Positions 7,779 to 15,218 of a stretch of DNA of 41,254 nucleotides are shown here, one piece after another (the stretch's first letter is position 1; each line of letters begins with the position of its first letter). Both the position numbers and the translations under genes were made by a program. The stretch is taken from NCBI GenBank assembly GCA_029553285.1, contig JAKPCO010000051.1:1-41254 (forward strand), in the 5' to 3' direction. The stretch is from Methanobacteriota archaeon. Lineage in GTDB: Archaea; Halobacteriota; Methanosarcinia; Methanotrichales; Methanotrichaceae. Under the pieces are notes generated by a model. It was not told the DNA's origin, ran no database searches, and saw only the letters and a program-made list of their open reading frames with translations.

Positions 7779-8471
7779 TTAAGACAGCGCGCTCATTCCC
7801 ATGGCTGGTGGTATTATGCTGGCAGGCGATGAGAAGATCTCCTCCTTCTTCTCGGTCACATCGAAGAACTTCCTTGTGCTCAGCTGGGCTGGCTGTGTCG
7901 TCTTTGTGGTCTCCGCTGCCTCTGTTACATTCGTCTGAGCAGCCGGCGCAGGCGGTGCAGCCTCAGTTATGACCGCAGGCGTGTACACAGAGGTATCAGG
8001 ATTTATCCACATCGCTGTGAACTTCCCGCTATCCACAACACCTGTCGGGCTGTACACGCTGTAGGCACCTGTGATCGTGTCCTCTGAGCAGCTGCCCTTC
8101 AGCACGATGGGCACAAGGCTCTTGCCCTTCAGCGCGGTCAGGACGAGATTCACGCTGTTGTTATTCACAGTTCCCACAACAACGCCATTCCATGGCTCAG
8201 CACCCTCGTACTTTGCAGAGCCGAAGAGCTCCGATCCGCTCTGGTTCAACGCCATTGTTATCTGCTCCCCGCTGCTCAGGCCGAGGGACCAGATGTACTG
8301 GAGGCTCAGCGGAGCCGCCTCAGCGGTCATATTTGATGTCACATTCATGCCCTCAGTCACATTATCCATGCTCGCAGTTGCGTTCTCCGCAACCGCAGCC
8401 TGATCCTCGCACACCCCAGCACCGATGATGAGCAGAAGAAGCAGGCCCATGTACAGAAACTTTGTCAGCAA
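7779..8471 (-). CDS. Secreted, probably N-glycosylated protein of unknown function
   Basis: A 230-residue exported protein. It starts at TTG 8471, chosen because a strong AAGGAGGTT lies six bases upstream. The N-terminus is a Sec signal (MLTKFLYMGLLLLLIIGAGV) with cleavage near residue 21. The following stretch is rich in N-X-S/T sequons (NAT, NVT, NMT), as is the C-terminal Ala/Thr/Pro-rich linker. The middle (residues about 55-165) is beta-rich (WNGVVVGTVNNNSVNLVLTA; ITGAYSVYSPTGVVDSGKFT) and could be a small barrel or sandwich. No membrane anchor is seen at the C-terminus. I recognise no catalytic motif. A TATA-like CTTATTATG lies about 55 bases upstream. Confidence 0.7.
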   Translation of the reverse strand: MLTKFLYMGLLLLLIIGAGVCEDQAAVAENATASMDNVTEGMNVTSNMTAEAAPLSLQYIWSLGLSSGEQITMALNQSGSELFGSAKYEGAEPWNGVVVGTVNNNSVNLVLTALKGKSLVPIVLKGSCSEDTITGAYSVYSPTGVVDSGKFTAMWINPDTSVYTPAVITEAAPPAPAAQTNVTEAAETTKTTQPAQLSTRKFFDVTEKKEEIFSSPASIIPPAMGMSALS

Positions 8472-8734
8472 GATACAACCTCCTTGAATTCGTCACTTGC
8501 CTATGTTTCATGCCAGAGGGATCTGATCGCATAATAAGCTTTCCGTCGTACACTGGATCAGAAACCCAGATAAACCACCAGAATTGGCCGCAAATATAGT
8601 TCGTCTTTAGTCGAAGTTGTTCCGGCTGAGAGTCTGCCTGTGCACATCAAGGATCTGCAGCGACTATGGATGTTATTGAGCGTCTGGGCAAGGATCTTAG
8701 AGGACAATTAAACCAGGATCTGCAGAAGAGATCG

Positions 8735-9475
8735 CTAGAACCCCGCGTCCTCCAGAGCCATGCTGCATCTGCACGATCTCCGCTCGGGGATTCTCGAGAC
8801 CACCCCCTCGATTATCCTGGCGAGATCGTCCCTCATCTTTCTCTCGACGCTCACGATCTGGACGATATCAACCCGCCCCTGGCCAGCGACGTTCGTCACC
8901 AGACAGATCGAGGCGTAGCAGAGTGCTTTCTCCTTCGCAAGCACAACCTCAGGGTATCCGGTCATCCACACAACATCGCCGAAGTTTCTGAGCATTCTTA
9001 TCTGGGCTCGCGTCTCGAAATGCGGCCCCTCAGTGCACACATAGACGCCCTCATATGGCTCATGCCCCTCGGCTCTGCAGGATTCTATCAGCACATTCCT
9101 TATCTCTGGGCAGTATGGCTCGCTCATATCCACGTGGACCGCGCGATCCTCATAGAATGTGGGAGTCCTGGATTTAGTGAACTCTATTATGTCATTTGGT
9201 ATCACGAAGCTTCCTGGAGGCGAGATCATCGAGCCGACCGTGTTTATGGCTATGACCCTCTCTGCACCCGTGGCTGCTGCAGCGGAGATTATCGCCCTGT
9301 AGTTGATGCGGTGCGGCGGCAGATGATGTTTATCGCCGTGCCTTGGTATAAACACAGCATCTCTCCCGCTGATCCGCGACGAGATCGCTCCCACGTTACC
9401 GTATGGCGTGGCGATATCGATCCTCTCTCCGCTGTGGGTCAGGATTCTACCGATGATGGCCACCTCAGCGCGCAT
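8735..9475 (-). CDS. Methylthioadenosine/purine nucleoside phosphorylase family protein with shortened phosphate loop
   Basis: A 246-residue member of the MTAP/PNP family, which cleaves methylthioadenosine or (in methanogens such as MJ0060) methylthioinosine with phosphate during methionine and purine salvage. Family landmarks are present: PRHGDKHHLPPHRINYRA near residue 43, NTVGSM near 79, a substrate region CTEGPHFETRAQIR near 144, TGYPEVVLAKE near 172, and the NVAGQG segment near 193. The start ATG 9475 is supported by a TATA box 25 bases upstream. Oddity: the N-terminus reads AIIGRILTHSGE, whereas family members read IIGGTG followed by several residues. About five residues including the phosphate-binding Thr/Ser loop are missing, so activity is doubtful. 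Confidence 0.85.
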   Translation of the reverse strand: MRAEVAIIGRILTHSGERIDIATPYGNVGAISSRISGRDAVFIPRHGDKHHLPPHRINYRAIISAAAATGAERVIAINTVGSMISPPGSFVIPNDIIEFTKSRTPTFYEDRAVHVDMSEPYCPEIRNVLIESCRAEGHEPYEGVYVCTEGPHFETRAQIRMLRNFGDVVWMTGYPEVVLAKEKALCYASICLVTNVAGQGRVDIVQIVSVERKMRDDLARIIEGVVSRIPERRSCRCSMALEDAGF

Positions 9476-9496
9476 CAATGAAAGTATGACGCGCGA

Positions 9497-9504
9497 GGAT
9501 AAAG
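9497..9504 (-). promoter_or_regulatory. TATA box for the nucleoside phosphorylase gene
   Basis: CTTTATCC on the minus strand lies about 25 bases before ATG 9475 with no Shine-Dalgarno between, fitting a leaderless transcript. It lies between the gene and the mobile element at 9527, so the element was inserted just upstream of the promoter core. Confidence 0.45.
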
Positions 9505-9526
9505 CAGTTTTGTCCGAAGATCTCTT

Positions 9527-9650
9527 CGCTCTTATCCATATGATAACTTGCTCATAGAAGCACCGGTCCTGCCATGCATTCTTGGTGAATGAATAAATGC
9601 GTTCAGCAACCACATTGGACGACCTGCAAGTTGCCAAACACATAAGAGCG
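9527..9650 (+). mobile_element. 124-bp miniature inverted-repeat element, copy A
   Basis: Starts CGCTCTTATCC and ends ACATAAGAGCG. A second matched block, AACTTGC, sits 18 bases in from each end, giving an imperfect 25-bp terminal repeat. It is flanked by a perfect 8-bp duplication, GATCTCTT at 9519-9526 and 9651-9658, which proves insertion. No coding capacity. Related copies lie at 10164, 14322, 26895, 27131 and 34177. Confidence 0.88.
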
Positions 9651-9766
9651 GATCTCTTTTCACTCTTGAGACCATAATATCAAACATGCGGCATATCTCT
9701 GTCTCACATCTCGATCTGATGTTTTAGGGCGTCAACCATAAGAGCGCGCAGCTAAGAGCGTCTCGT

Positions 9767-9904
9767 ATGAGGTGCGAGATATGTGGTGCCGAGGGAGGGC
9801 CCCTTCTCAAGGTCATGCACAGGAAGCTAGGGCCCAGAAGGATATGCGAGAGGTGCTACGAGCGTGAGATCGAGATGCTCATGGATATGAAGCGCTGCTG
9901 CTGA
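9767..9904 (+). CDS. 45-residue zinc-finger microprotein
   Basis: A short open frame from ATG 9767 to TGA 9904. It has two CxxC pairs (CEIC at residues 3-6 and CERC at 27-30) separated by a basic linker (MHRKLGPRRI), then an acidic/hydrophobic helix and a terminal CC. This is the pattern of a small zinc ribbon or treble clef. It is plausibly a real archaeal protein rather than chance because of the paired CxxC and the absence of any competing frame. Function is unknown; nucleic-acid binding is possible. It lies 148 bases upstream of the tRNA-Leu gene, same strand. No clear Shine-Dalgarno. Confidence 0.6.
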   Translation: MRCEICGAEGGPLLKVMHRKLGPRRICERCYEREIEMLMDMKRCC

Positions 9905-10018
9905 CGTCTGGTAAGAGGTAACTGCCCTTCGGACAGGAGACACATATTGCCACCGAGGTAAAGGCAGAGGGGTGGAAGGAATCGCACAGCAGCGCGCTCA
10001 GCACCGAACCAGAAAGCC

Positions 10019-10024
10019 TTATAT
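10019..10024 (+). promoter_or_regulatory. TATA box for tRNA-Leu
   Basis: TTATAT about 29-34 bases upstream of the mature tRNA 5' end, the expected archaeal box A position. Confidence 0.5.
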
Positions 10025-10052
10025 CGAACAAACCCGGTACGGAATAGACAGC

Positions 10053-10137
10053 GCGGGGGTAACCAAGCCAGGCCAACGGTGATAGACTCAAGATCTATTC
10101 TCGCAGGAGTTCAAGGGTTCAAATCCCTTCCCCCGCA
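10053..10137 (+). tRNA. tRNA-Leu (anticodon CAA)
   Basis: An 85-nt type II tRNA. The acceptor GCGGGGG pairs with CCCCCGC, followed by discriminator A. The anticodon stem ATAGA/TCTAT closes the loop CTCAAGA, giving anticodon CAA, which reads the UUG leucine codon. The T arm is AAGGG-TTCAAAT-CCCTT. A long variable arm (CTCGCAGGAG region) fits leucine. No intron and no encoded CCA (the next bases are TTT). Copy B of the 124-bp element begins 26 bases downstream. Confidence 0.95.
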
Positions 10138-10163
10138 TTTATTTACCGGTAAGAAATAAACAC

Positions 10164-10287
10164 CGCTCTTATCCATCAGATAACTTGCCCGAAGAGGCAC
10201 CAGTCCTGCTATGCGCTCATGGCGAGCGAATGAGTGCATTCAGCAACAAGCTTGCATGTCTTTCAAGTTGCTGAATACATAAGAGCG
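10164..10287 (+). mobile_element. 124-bp miniature inverted-repeat element, copy B
   Basis: Begins CGCTCTTATCC and ends ACATAAGAGCG, with AACTTG blocks inside each end and the same length as copy A. No target duplication is recognisable at its borders (ATAAACAC versus TATTTTCT), so it is probably an older insertion or a rearranged one. It sits directly downstream of tRNA-Leu. Confidence 0.8.
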
Positions 10288-10670
10288 TATTTTCTTTTAC
10301 CGTCGTACCGAACTCAGCTCGTGCCACTCGCCGCGATCTTTGTTGACCTGGATAAATTGTTCGTCAGAACTTACCAGTAGCGCGAAAATTCCATCCCGCA
10401 ATCTTTTAAGAGATGTTGTTTGGTGAGATGCTTTTCGGTTCGTGGGCTACAATCGGCGATCTTGTTTCCAGGAACTAGCATCCAGGATACTCCATGTAAG
10501 CCTGCTGGACCGGATGCTCCAGCTCGATGCAGCCGCACGGCCAGAAAATGGCCCGATGTCATCTCTCGCATGCGTTCCTCCCGGCCGGCGCCGGCGAACG
10601 GCGCAAGCTTTTTATCCTGAGTTACGATGATCATTCTGCCTTCGCACTTATTGTATGATGAGGATTTGAA
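10288..10670 (+). other. Gene-poor stretch upstream of rpsO
   Basis: No convincing gene is visible on either strand in these 383 bases. A GC-rich self-complementary stretch (GGCCGGCGCCGGCG) lies at about 10583-10596. The run AAGCTTTTTATCC at 10606-10618 could be the TATA box of the rpsO operon, about 55 bases before its start. Confidence 0.45.
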
Positions 10671-11183
10671 ATGGCCAGAATGCATAGTCGTAAGAAGGGT
10701 TCATCGAGATCAAGACCACCGCTGGTGGACAAGCTGCCTGAGTGGTGTGATGTGAGCAAGGAGGAGCTCGAGAAGACCATAATGACCCTCCATGAGAGGG
10801 GAATGTCGACTGCGATGATCGGGCTCACGCTCAGGGATCAGTATGGTGTGCCGAATGTGAAGATGATCCTCGGAAAGAGCCTGAGCAGCTTCCTCAGGGA
10901 GAGGAACGCGCTCCCGGAGATACCTGAGGATCTGAGCAACCTGATGAGAAAAGCGCTTGGACTGAGGCGACACCTCCTCAGAGCCCTCCCCAAGGGTGCT
11001 GTGAGCGATACGAGCGGGGGCAGGCTTCCAAAGACGAAGGACATACACAACAAGAGGGCCCTCCAGCTCGTTGAGAGCAAGATCCGCAGGCTCGTGAAGT
11101 ACTACAAGCGGGTTGGCAGGCTGCCTACCACATGGGATTACAGGCCTGAGGCCGCTGAGATCCAGATATCATCAAAGCAGTGA
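10671..11183 (+). CDS. rpsO: 30S ribosomal protein S15
   Basis: A 170-residue archaeal/eukaryal-size S15 (bacterial S15 is about 89). Archaeal N-terminal extension MARMHSRKKGSSRSRPP is followed by the conserved core (GLTLRDQYGVPNVK) and the C-terminal S15 fold ending in KIRRLVKYYKRVGRLPTTW. It binds 16S rRNA in the small-subunit platform. GAGGA lies upstream of ATG 10671. It leads a tight operon with the DHH nuclease, Pcc1 and SerRS genes, an arrangement familiar in euryarchaea. Confidence 0.97.
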   Translation: MARMHSRKKGSSRSRPPLVDKLPEWCDVSKEELEKTIMTLHERGMSTAMIGLTLRDQYGVPNVKMILGKSLSSFLRERNALPEIPEDLSNLMRKALGLRRHLLRALPKGAVSDTSGGRLPKTKDIHNKRALQLVESKIRRLVKYYKRVGRLPTTWDYRPEAAEIQISSKQ

Positions 11184-11185
11184 TC

Positions 11186-12469
11186 ATGAAGGCGTTCGAG
11201 AAAGCCGCAGAGTCCATAGCCAGGGCCGTTCTCCAGTGCGATAGGGTCGTCGTGGTCTCACATGACGATGCTGATGGCATATCATCAGCAGGTCTGCTCT
11301 GCAACGCTCTCGCTCGCGCCGGGATTCCGTTTCAGGCCAGGCTGACGCAGCGTCTGACTGGGGATACCATTGAGGGACTTGAGCCGCCGATTGTCTTCTG
11401 CGACATGGGAAGCGGTCAGCCTGAGGTGATATCCGGAATAAAGGGCGACGTCTTTGTGCTCGACCATCACAGGCCTGTCGGCTCGCTGGACTGCATGTTC
11501 CTGAACCCCCATAACTTCGGCATCGATGGGGCCTTTGAGATGAGCGCGTCAGGGGTCGTTTACTCTGTCGTGAGAAAGATGGGTGATAACAGGGATCTCG
11601 CAGGGCTTGCGCTTGTGGGCGCGATAGGCGACAGGCAAGCGATGATCGGCGCAAACAGGCTCATACTCGAGGAGGGCCTGGCCGCGGGAGCTGTGGAGGT
11701 GCGCCCCGGGCTCAAGATGGCAGAGGATGGTGATGTCTCGAAGGTCTTTGAGCGCTCAATCGAGCCGCTGCTCGACTTCACCGGAGATCCAGAGAGGGTG
11801 AGGGCGTTCCTGAGAGAGGTCAGCGTTGATGGGAAGGTGAAGGATCTCAGGGGAGAGTCGCTTACAAGGCTCTCAACAGCGCTGGTTCTCAAGCTTCTCA
11901 TGCAGGGGAGCTTCGCTGCGGATTCGGTGATAGGAGAGACGATACGGCTGAAGAGAGAGGTGGTCGAGAACGCCTTCGAGCTTGTTCTCCTCCTGAATGC
12001 GTGCGGCCGTCTTGAGAGGCCTGGAGTCGGCCTGACGCTCTGTCTGCGGGACCGGTCTGCACTCCCTGAGGCGAGAAGGATCGCAGATGATTACAGAAAG
12101 GAGATCCTTAAAGGCATAGATCTGCTCCGCAGGAACAATAAAGAGATGGAGAACATAAGGTACCTGATAGCAGAGAACCTCCACGGCGGCGGGGTCATAG
12201 CAGGTCTCGGCATAAGGTATCTTTACACTGATAAACCTCTCATAGTTCTGAATAACAAAGACGGCACCGTCAGGGTCTCCGCGAGGGGCAACAGGCTTCT
12301 TATTAAAAAAGGTCTGGACCTGTCAGTAGCTTTGAGACAGGCGGCGGAGAGCGTTGGCGGGAAGGGCGGTGGGCACAACATAGCAAGCGGCGCCTCGATA
12401 CCGCCTGGCACTGAGGAGCAGTTTCTCTTTAAGCTGAATGAGATCATCGGTGGTCAGCTGAAGCGATGA
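11186..12469 (+). CDS. DHH-family phosphoesterase, archaeal RecJ/GAN-like
   Basis: A 427-residue single-strand-specific nuclease or phosphoesterase. Motifs: VSHDDADGISSAG near residue 25 (two-metal aspartates), the DHH signature in VLDHHRP near 92, and the C-terminal DHHA1 motif GGGHNIASGA near 395. Archaeal members associate with GINS at the replication fork or act with KEOPS-neighbourhood genes. The start may be ATG 11186 or GTG 11180, the latter overlapping the rpsO stop by four bases (GTGA). Its stop overlaps the pcc1 start by four bases (ATGA), so the operon is translationally coupled. Confidence 0.9.
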   Translation: MKAFEKAAESIARAVLQCDRVVVVSHDDADGISSAGLLCNALARAGIPFQARLTQRLTGDTIEGLEPPIVFCDMGSGQPEVISGIKGDVFVLDHHRPVGSLDCMFLNPHNFGIDGAFEMSASGVVYSVVRKMGDNRDLAGLALVGAIGDRQAMIGANRLILEEGLAAGAVEVRPGLKMAEDGDVSKVFERSIEPLLDFTGDPERVRAFLREVSVDGKVKDLRGESLTRLSTALVLKLLMQGSFAADSVIGETIRLKREVVENAFELVLLLNACGRLERPGVGLTLCLRDRSALPEARRIADDYRKEILKGIDLLRRNNKEMENIRYLIAENLHGGGVIAGLGIRYLYTDKPLIVLNNKDGTVRVSARGNRLLIKKGLDLSVALRQAAESVGGKGGGHNIASGASIPPGTEEQFLFKLNEIIGGQLKR

Positions 12470-12684
12470 TATCTGTAAAGCTCATCTTCTGGGGCAGTGA
12501 TGTGCAGGAGATATCAAAGGCACTGGAGCCGGACAACCTTCCGAGCATGAAGGTCTCTGTGCAGGAGGATGAGCTGATCGTGGAGCTCTCTGCTGAGAGG
12601 ATCGGCACAGTGCTGTCCACGGTCGATGATCTTCTGATGAACATCAAGGTGGCTGAGGAGGCCATTGGCTCCTCGGAGGTTTGA
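12466..12684 (+). CDS. KEOPS complex subunit Pcc1-like protein
   Basis: A 72-residue protein with the beta-alpha-beta layout and length of Pcc1 ([19 protein letters not shown] type strands and a C-terminal helix [20 protein letters not shown]). KEOPS makes N6-threonylcarbamoyladenosine at tRNA position 37, and Pcc1 is its dimerisation subunit. The neighbourhood of rpsO and the DHH nuclease is the usual euryarchaeal home of this gene. The family is very small and divergent, so the call rests on both sequence and context. Confidence 0.75.
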   Translation: MISVKLIFWGSDVQEISKALEPDNLPSMKVSVQEDELIVELSAERIGTVLSTVDDLLMNIKVAEEAIGSSEV

Positions 12685-12685
12685 G

Positions 12686-14188
12686 ATGAGATTTCACTTG
12701 GAGGCGAGCCTGAGGCTCAGCGGCGATGCCGCAAAGGCCGAGGGCGATCTCGCTGAGTTCTTCGAAAAGCAGGCTGCGGACCTCCTGAAGAAGGGCGCGC
12801 CTGAGGGCATGGGCGCGAGGGTTGCTGGCTGGAGGATCGCAGGGGACCGGCTGGAGATAACGATAGAGAGCGATAGATATGTAAGGGCTCATGATGCCCT
12901 TCTGAGGCTGAGAAAACCGCTCGCGGATCTCCTCGGCAGAAAACACAGGCTGGGGATACGGGGCATAGATGTAAGCAGGTTCGAGATAGAGATCGAGTCG
13001 GATCGCCCGATAACCCACAGGATTCCCTATGTCAGGGAGTCGAGATACGAGGATGGGCGCCTCACGCTCCTCCTGGGCGTCGAGGATCCGAAGCGCGGAT
13101 GGACCTGGATGCTGGAGAACCGCATCCCTGACAGGATCGTCAACCTCCTTGAGGAGAAGCTCCAGAGCTACGGCGGAAAGGCCGAGCACTGGGAGCTGCT
13201 CTGGGAGAGCCCGCCGAGGGAGATCAAATTCGATGGTGATCCCACGCAGGAGATGTTGAAGCGGGGATGGATAAAGCACGGATCCGCGCGAGGACAGTGG
13301 ATACACGGCCCGCAGTCGACACATCTCTTCAGGACGTTCGAGAGGATCGTGCTCGAGGAGATCCTTGTGCCCCTTGGATACAGGGAGATGATATTTCCCA
13401 AGCTCGACACATGGGATGTGTGGAAGAGGAGCGGGCATGCCCAAGGGGTTTACCCTGAGATCTACTATGTGTGCCCGCCGAAGAGCAGGGACCCGGCGTT
13501 CTGGGAAGAAGTCATAGATTATTATAAGGTCACACATGAGATCCCGCTTGATCTGATAAAGGAGAAGATCGACTACCCGATCGGCGGGATGTGCTATGCT
13601 CAGTGCCCCACATTTTGGGTCTTCCTCCAGGGAGCCACGCTCCCAAACGATGAGCTCCCGATAAGGGTCTTTGACAGGTCCGGAACGAGCCACAGATATG
13701 AGTCCGGTGGCATTCATGGCATAGAGCGCGTCGACGAGTTCCACAGGATTGAGATCGTATGGCTCGGCACAAAGCAGCAGGTAATGGAGGAGGCTGAGCG
13801 GCTCAAGGAGAGGTACAGGCGGATCTTCGAGGAGATACTGGAGCTGCGCTGGCGCATGGCCTGGGTCACTCCATGGTTCATGGCGCAGGAGGGCAGGACA
13901 GGTCTCGCTGAGATGGAGGGCGCCGGCACCATAGACTACGAGGCGCTGCTTCCATACAGCGGCAACTGGATCGAGTTCCAGAACCTCTCTGTGAACGGGG
14001 AGAAGTACCCGAAGGGGTTCTCTGTAAAGGCGCAGAGCGGTGAGAGCCTCTGGAGCGGCTGCAGTGGAGTTGGTCTGGAGAGGTGGACGAGCGTATTTCT
14101 CGGACAGAAAGGGCTTGAGCCGGAGAACTGGCCCGAGGAGTTCCGGAAGAGGTTCGGGGAGATGCCAAAAGGCTTCAGGTTCCTCTGA
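12686..14188 (+). CDS. serS: Seryl-tRNA synthetase, methanogen-type (type 2)
   Basis: A 500-residue class II synthetase charging tRNA-Ser. It is the rare zinc-dependent form found in methanogens. The unique N-terminal domain (about 165 residues, beginning [11 protein letters not shown]) replaces the coiled-coil tRNA arm of ordinary SerRS. Zinc ligands are visible as Cys 307 ([10 protein letters not shown]), a Glu in the [10 protein letters not shown] region, and Cys 459 ([14 protein letters not shown]); the last segment is also class II motif 3. I chose ATG 12686 over TTG 12665 because GGAGGT lies 6 bases upstream and the N-terminus then matches the family. Last gene of the rpsO operon. Confidence 0.95.
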   Translation: MRFHLEASLRLSGDAAKAEGDLAEFFEKQAADLLKKGAPEGMGARVAGWRIAGDRLEITIESDRYVRAHDALLRLRKPLADLLGRKHRLGIRGIDVSRFEIEIESDRPITHRIPYVRESRYEDGRLTLLLGVEDPKRGWTWMLENRIPDRIVNLLEEKLQSYGGKAEHWELLWESPPREIKFDGDPTQEMLKRGWIKHGSARGQWIHGPQSTHLFRTFERIVLEEILVPLGYREMIFPKLDTWDVWKRSGHAQGVYPEIYYVCPPKSRDPAFWEEVIDYYKVTHEIPLDLIKEKIDYPIGGMCYAQCPTFWVFLQGATLPNDELPIRVFDRSGTSHRYESGGIHGIERVDEFHRIEIVWLGTKQQVMEEAERLKERYRRIFEEILELRWRMAWVTPWFMAQEGRTGLAEMEGAGTIDYEALLPYSGNWIEFQNLSVNGEKYPKGFSVKAQSGESLWSGCSGVGLERWTSVFLGQKGLEPENWPEEFRKRFGEMPKGFRFL

Positions 14189-14264
14189 CCTCTGCCATTA
14201 TTTTATCTGCCGTGCTCCGCCGCGACTTTGTGTGTGCCAGGATGCATGCTATTCCTGTCCACCA

Positions 14265-14547
14265 GGAGGTTTCCGAATAAAGAAGATGCGCTCATAATAA
14301 TCAGTATCCTCAAACACCGAACGCTCTTATCCATTTGATGACTTGTTTGAAGGAGAGAGGTCATGCTATGCGTTCGTTTCGACTTACCTTCGACTGCGTC
14401 GAAGGGTTTCGACGAATTCGAAACTCGAACTCTTCGACCTCGTCGAAGGTATGGCAATAATGCTTTCAGCGACCACGTTGCATGCTCTGCAAGTTGCTGC
14501 GCACATAAGAGCGACCTCGAATATCTGGATAAGATTCGAACAGGTCC
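14265..14547. mobile_element. Decayed 88-type element carrying a nested 124-type insertion
   Basis: The left border GGAGGTTTCCGAATAA matches the 88-bp element end in 13 of 16 positions, and the right border ATTCGAACAGGTCC matches its reverse complement in 13 of 14. Flanks GTCCACCA (14257-14264) and GTCAACGA (14548-14555) agree in 6 of 8. Subtracting the nested copy at 14322-14513 and its 8-bp duplication leaves 83 bp, close to 88. The interior is poorly conserved, so this is a suggestion, not a certainty. Confidence 0.45.
14322..14513 (+). mobile_element. 124-type miniature element, copy C, enlarged to 192 bp
   Basis: Ends CGCTCTTATCC and ACATAAGAGCG with the inner ACTTG/AAGTTG blocks. It is 68 bp longer than copies A, B and D owing to a central stretch (about 14374-14450) built of repeated TTCGA palindromes. 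Flanking octamers ACACCGAA and ACCTCGAA agree in 6 of 8, a decayed target duplication. Confidence 0.8.
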
Positions 14548-14563
14548 GTCAACGAGCTCATAA

Positions 14564-14571
14564 GATTTTAA
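14564..14571 (+). promoter_or_regulatory. TATA-like box for the AMMECR1 gene
   Basis: GATTTTAA lies 19-26 bases before ATG 14590 with no Shine-Dalgarno, suggesting a leaderless transcript that begins just outside the mobile-element cluster. Confidence 0.4.
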
Positions 14572-14589
14572 TCTGATACGCGTCAATTT

Positions 14590-15204
14590 ATGTTTATGCT
14601 CACACTGGAGGAGGGAAGAAGGGCGGTCAGGCTGGCCAGGGAGGCGCTGACAGCTTACGTCAACAGGAAAGAGATCATAAATCCGCCCGATCTTACTGGA
14701 GTCTTCAACGAGAGGCGTGGCGTTTTCGTGACCCTGGAGAAGAACGGAGAGCTGCGTGGGTGCATAGGCTATCCCAGAGCAGTCCTTCCGCTAGGGAGGG
14801 CGATTGTGGATTCTGCGATAAATGCCGGCACGAGAGATCCCAGGTTCCCCAGGGTCCGTCCGGATGAGCTTGATGAGATAACGATAGAAGTCACGGTTCT
14901 CACCGAGCCGCAGGTTATAGATGGCGACAAAAAAACGCTGCCAGAGAGGGTTCAGATCGGAAGGCACGGGCTGATAGTCACAAAGGGCATGTATTCCGGC
15001 CTGCTCCTGCCCCAGGTCGCGACAGAGTACGGCTTCGATTCGGTGGACTTTCTCTGTCAGACGTGCCTCAAGGCCGGGCTTCCTGTTGACGCATGGCTCG
15101 ATGATGATACAGTGATCGAGTGCTTCGAGGCACAGATCTTCTCCGAAACCAGCCCGAACGGCGATGTGATTGAGAAGATGCTTCCTGCATGCGATACGCG
15201 ATGA
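14590..15204 (+). CDS. AMMECR1 domain protein
   Basis: A 204-residue protein of the AMMECR1 family, which is conserved from archaea to humans. The hallmark LRGCIGYP occurs near residue 55, followed by ARDPRFP-type NAGTRDPRFPRVRPDEL near 78 and the C-terminal segment FLCQTCLKAGLP. The family's biochemical role is not established; a nucleotide- or redox-related function has been proposed, and it is often near MEMO and radical SAM genes, neither of which is seen here. Start may be ATG 14590 or ATG 14596. The next gene follows after 14 bases. Confidence 0.92.
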   Translation: MFMLTLEEGRRAVRLAREALTAYVNRKEIINPPDLTGVFNERRGVFVTLEKNGELRGCIGYPRAVLPLGRAIVDSAINAGTRDPRFPRVRPDELDEITIEVTVLTEPQVIDGDKKTLPERVQIGRHGLIVTKGMYSGLLLPQVATEYGFDSVDFLCQTCLKAGLPVDAWLDDDTVIECFEAQIFSETSPNGDVIEKMLPACDTR

Positions 15205-15218
15205 GTGGTGGATGAGAT

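Noticed and set aside
8666-9481. Plus-strand open frame opposite the nucleoside phosphorylase
   Set aside because: The phosphorylase on the minus strand has clear family motifs; the plus frame has none.
10371-10685. Minus-strand open frame upstream of rpsO
   Set aside because: No motif, no ribosome site, overlaps the rpsO start and its composition looks non-coding.
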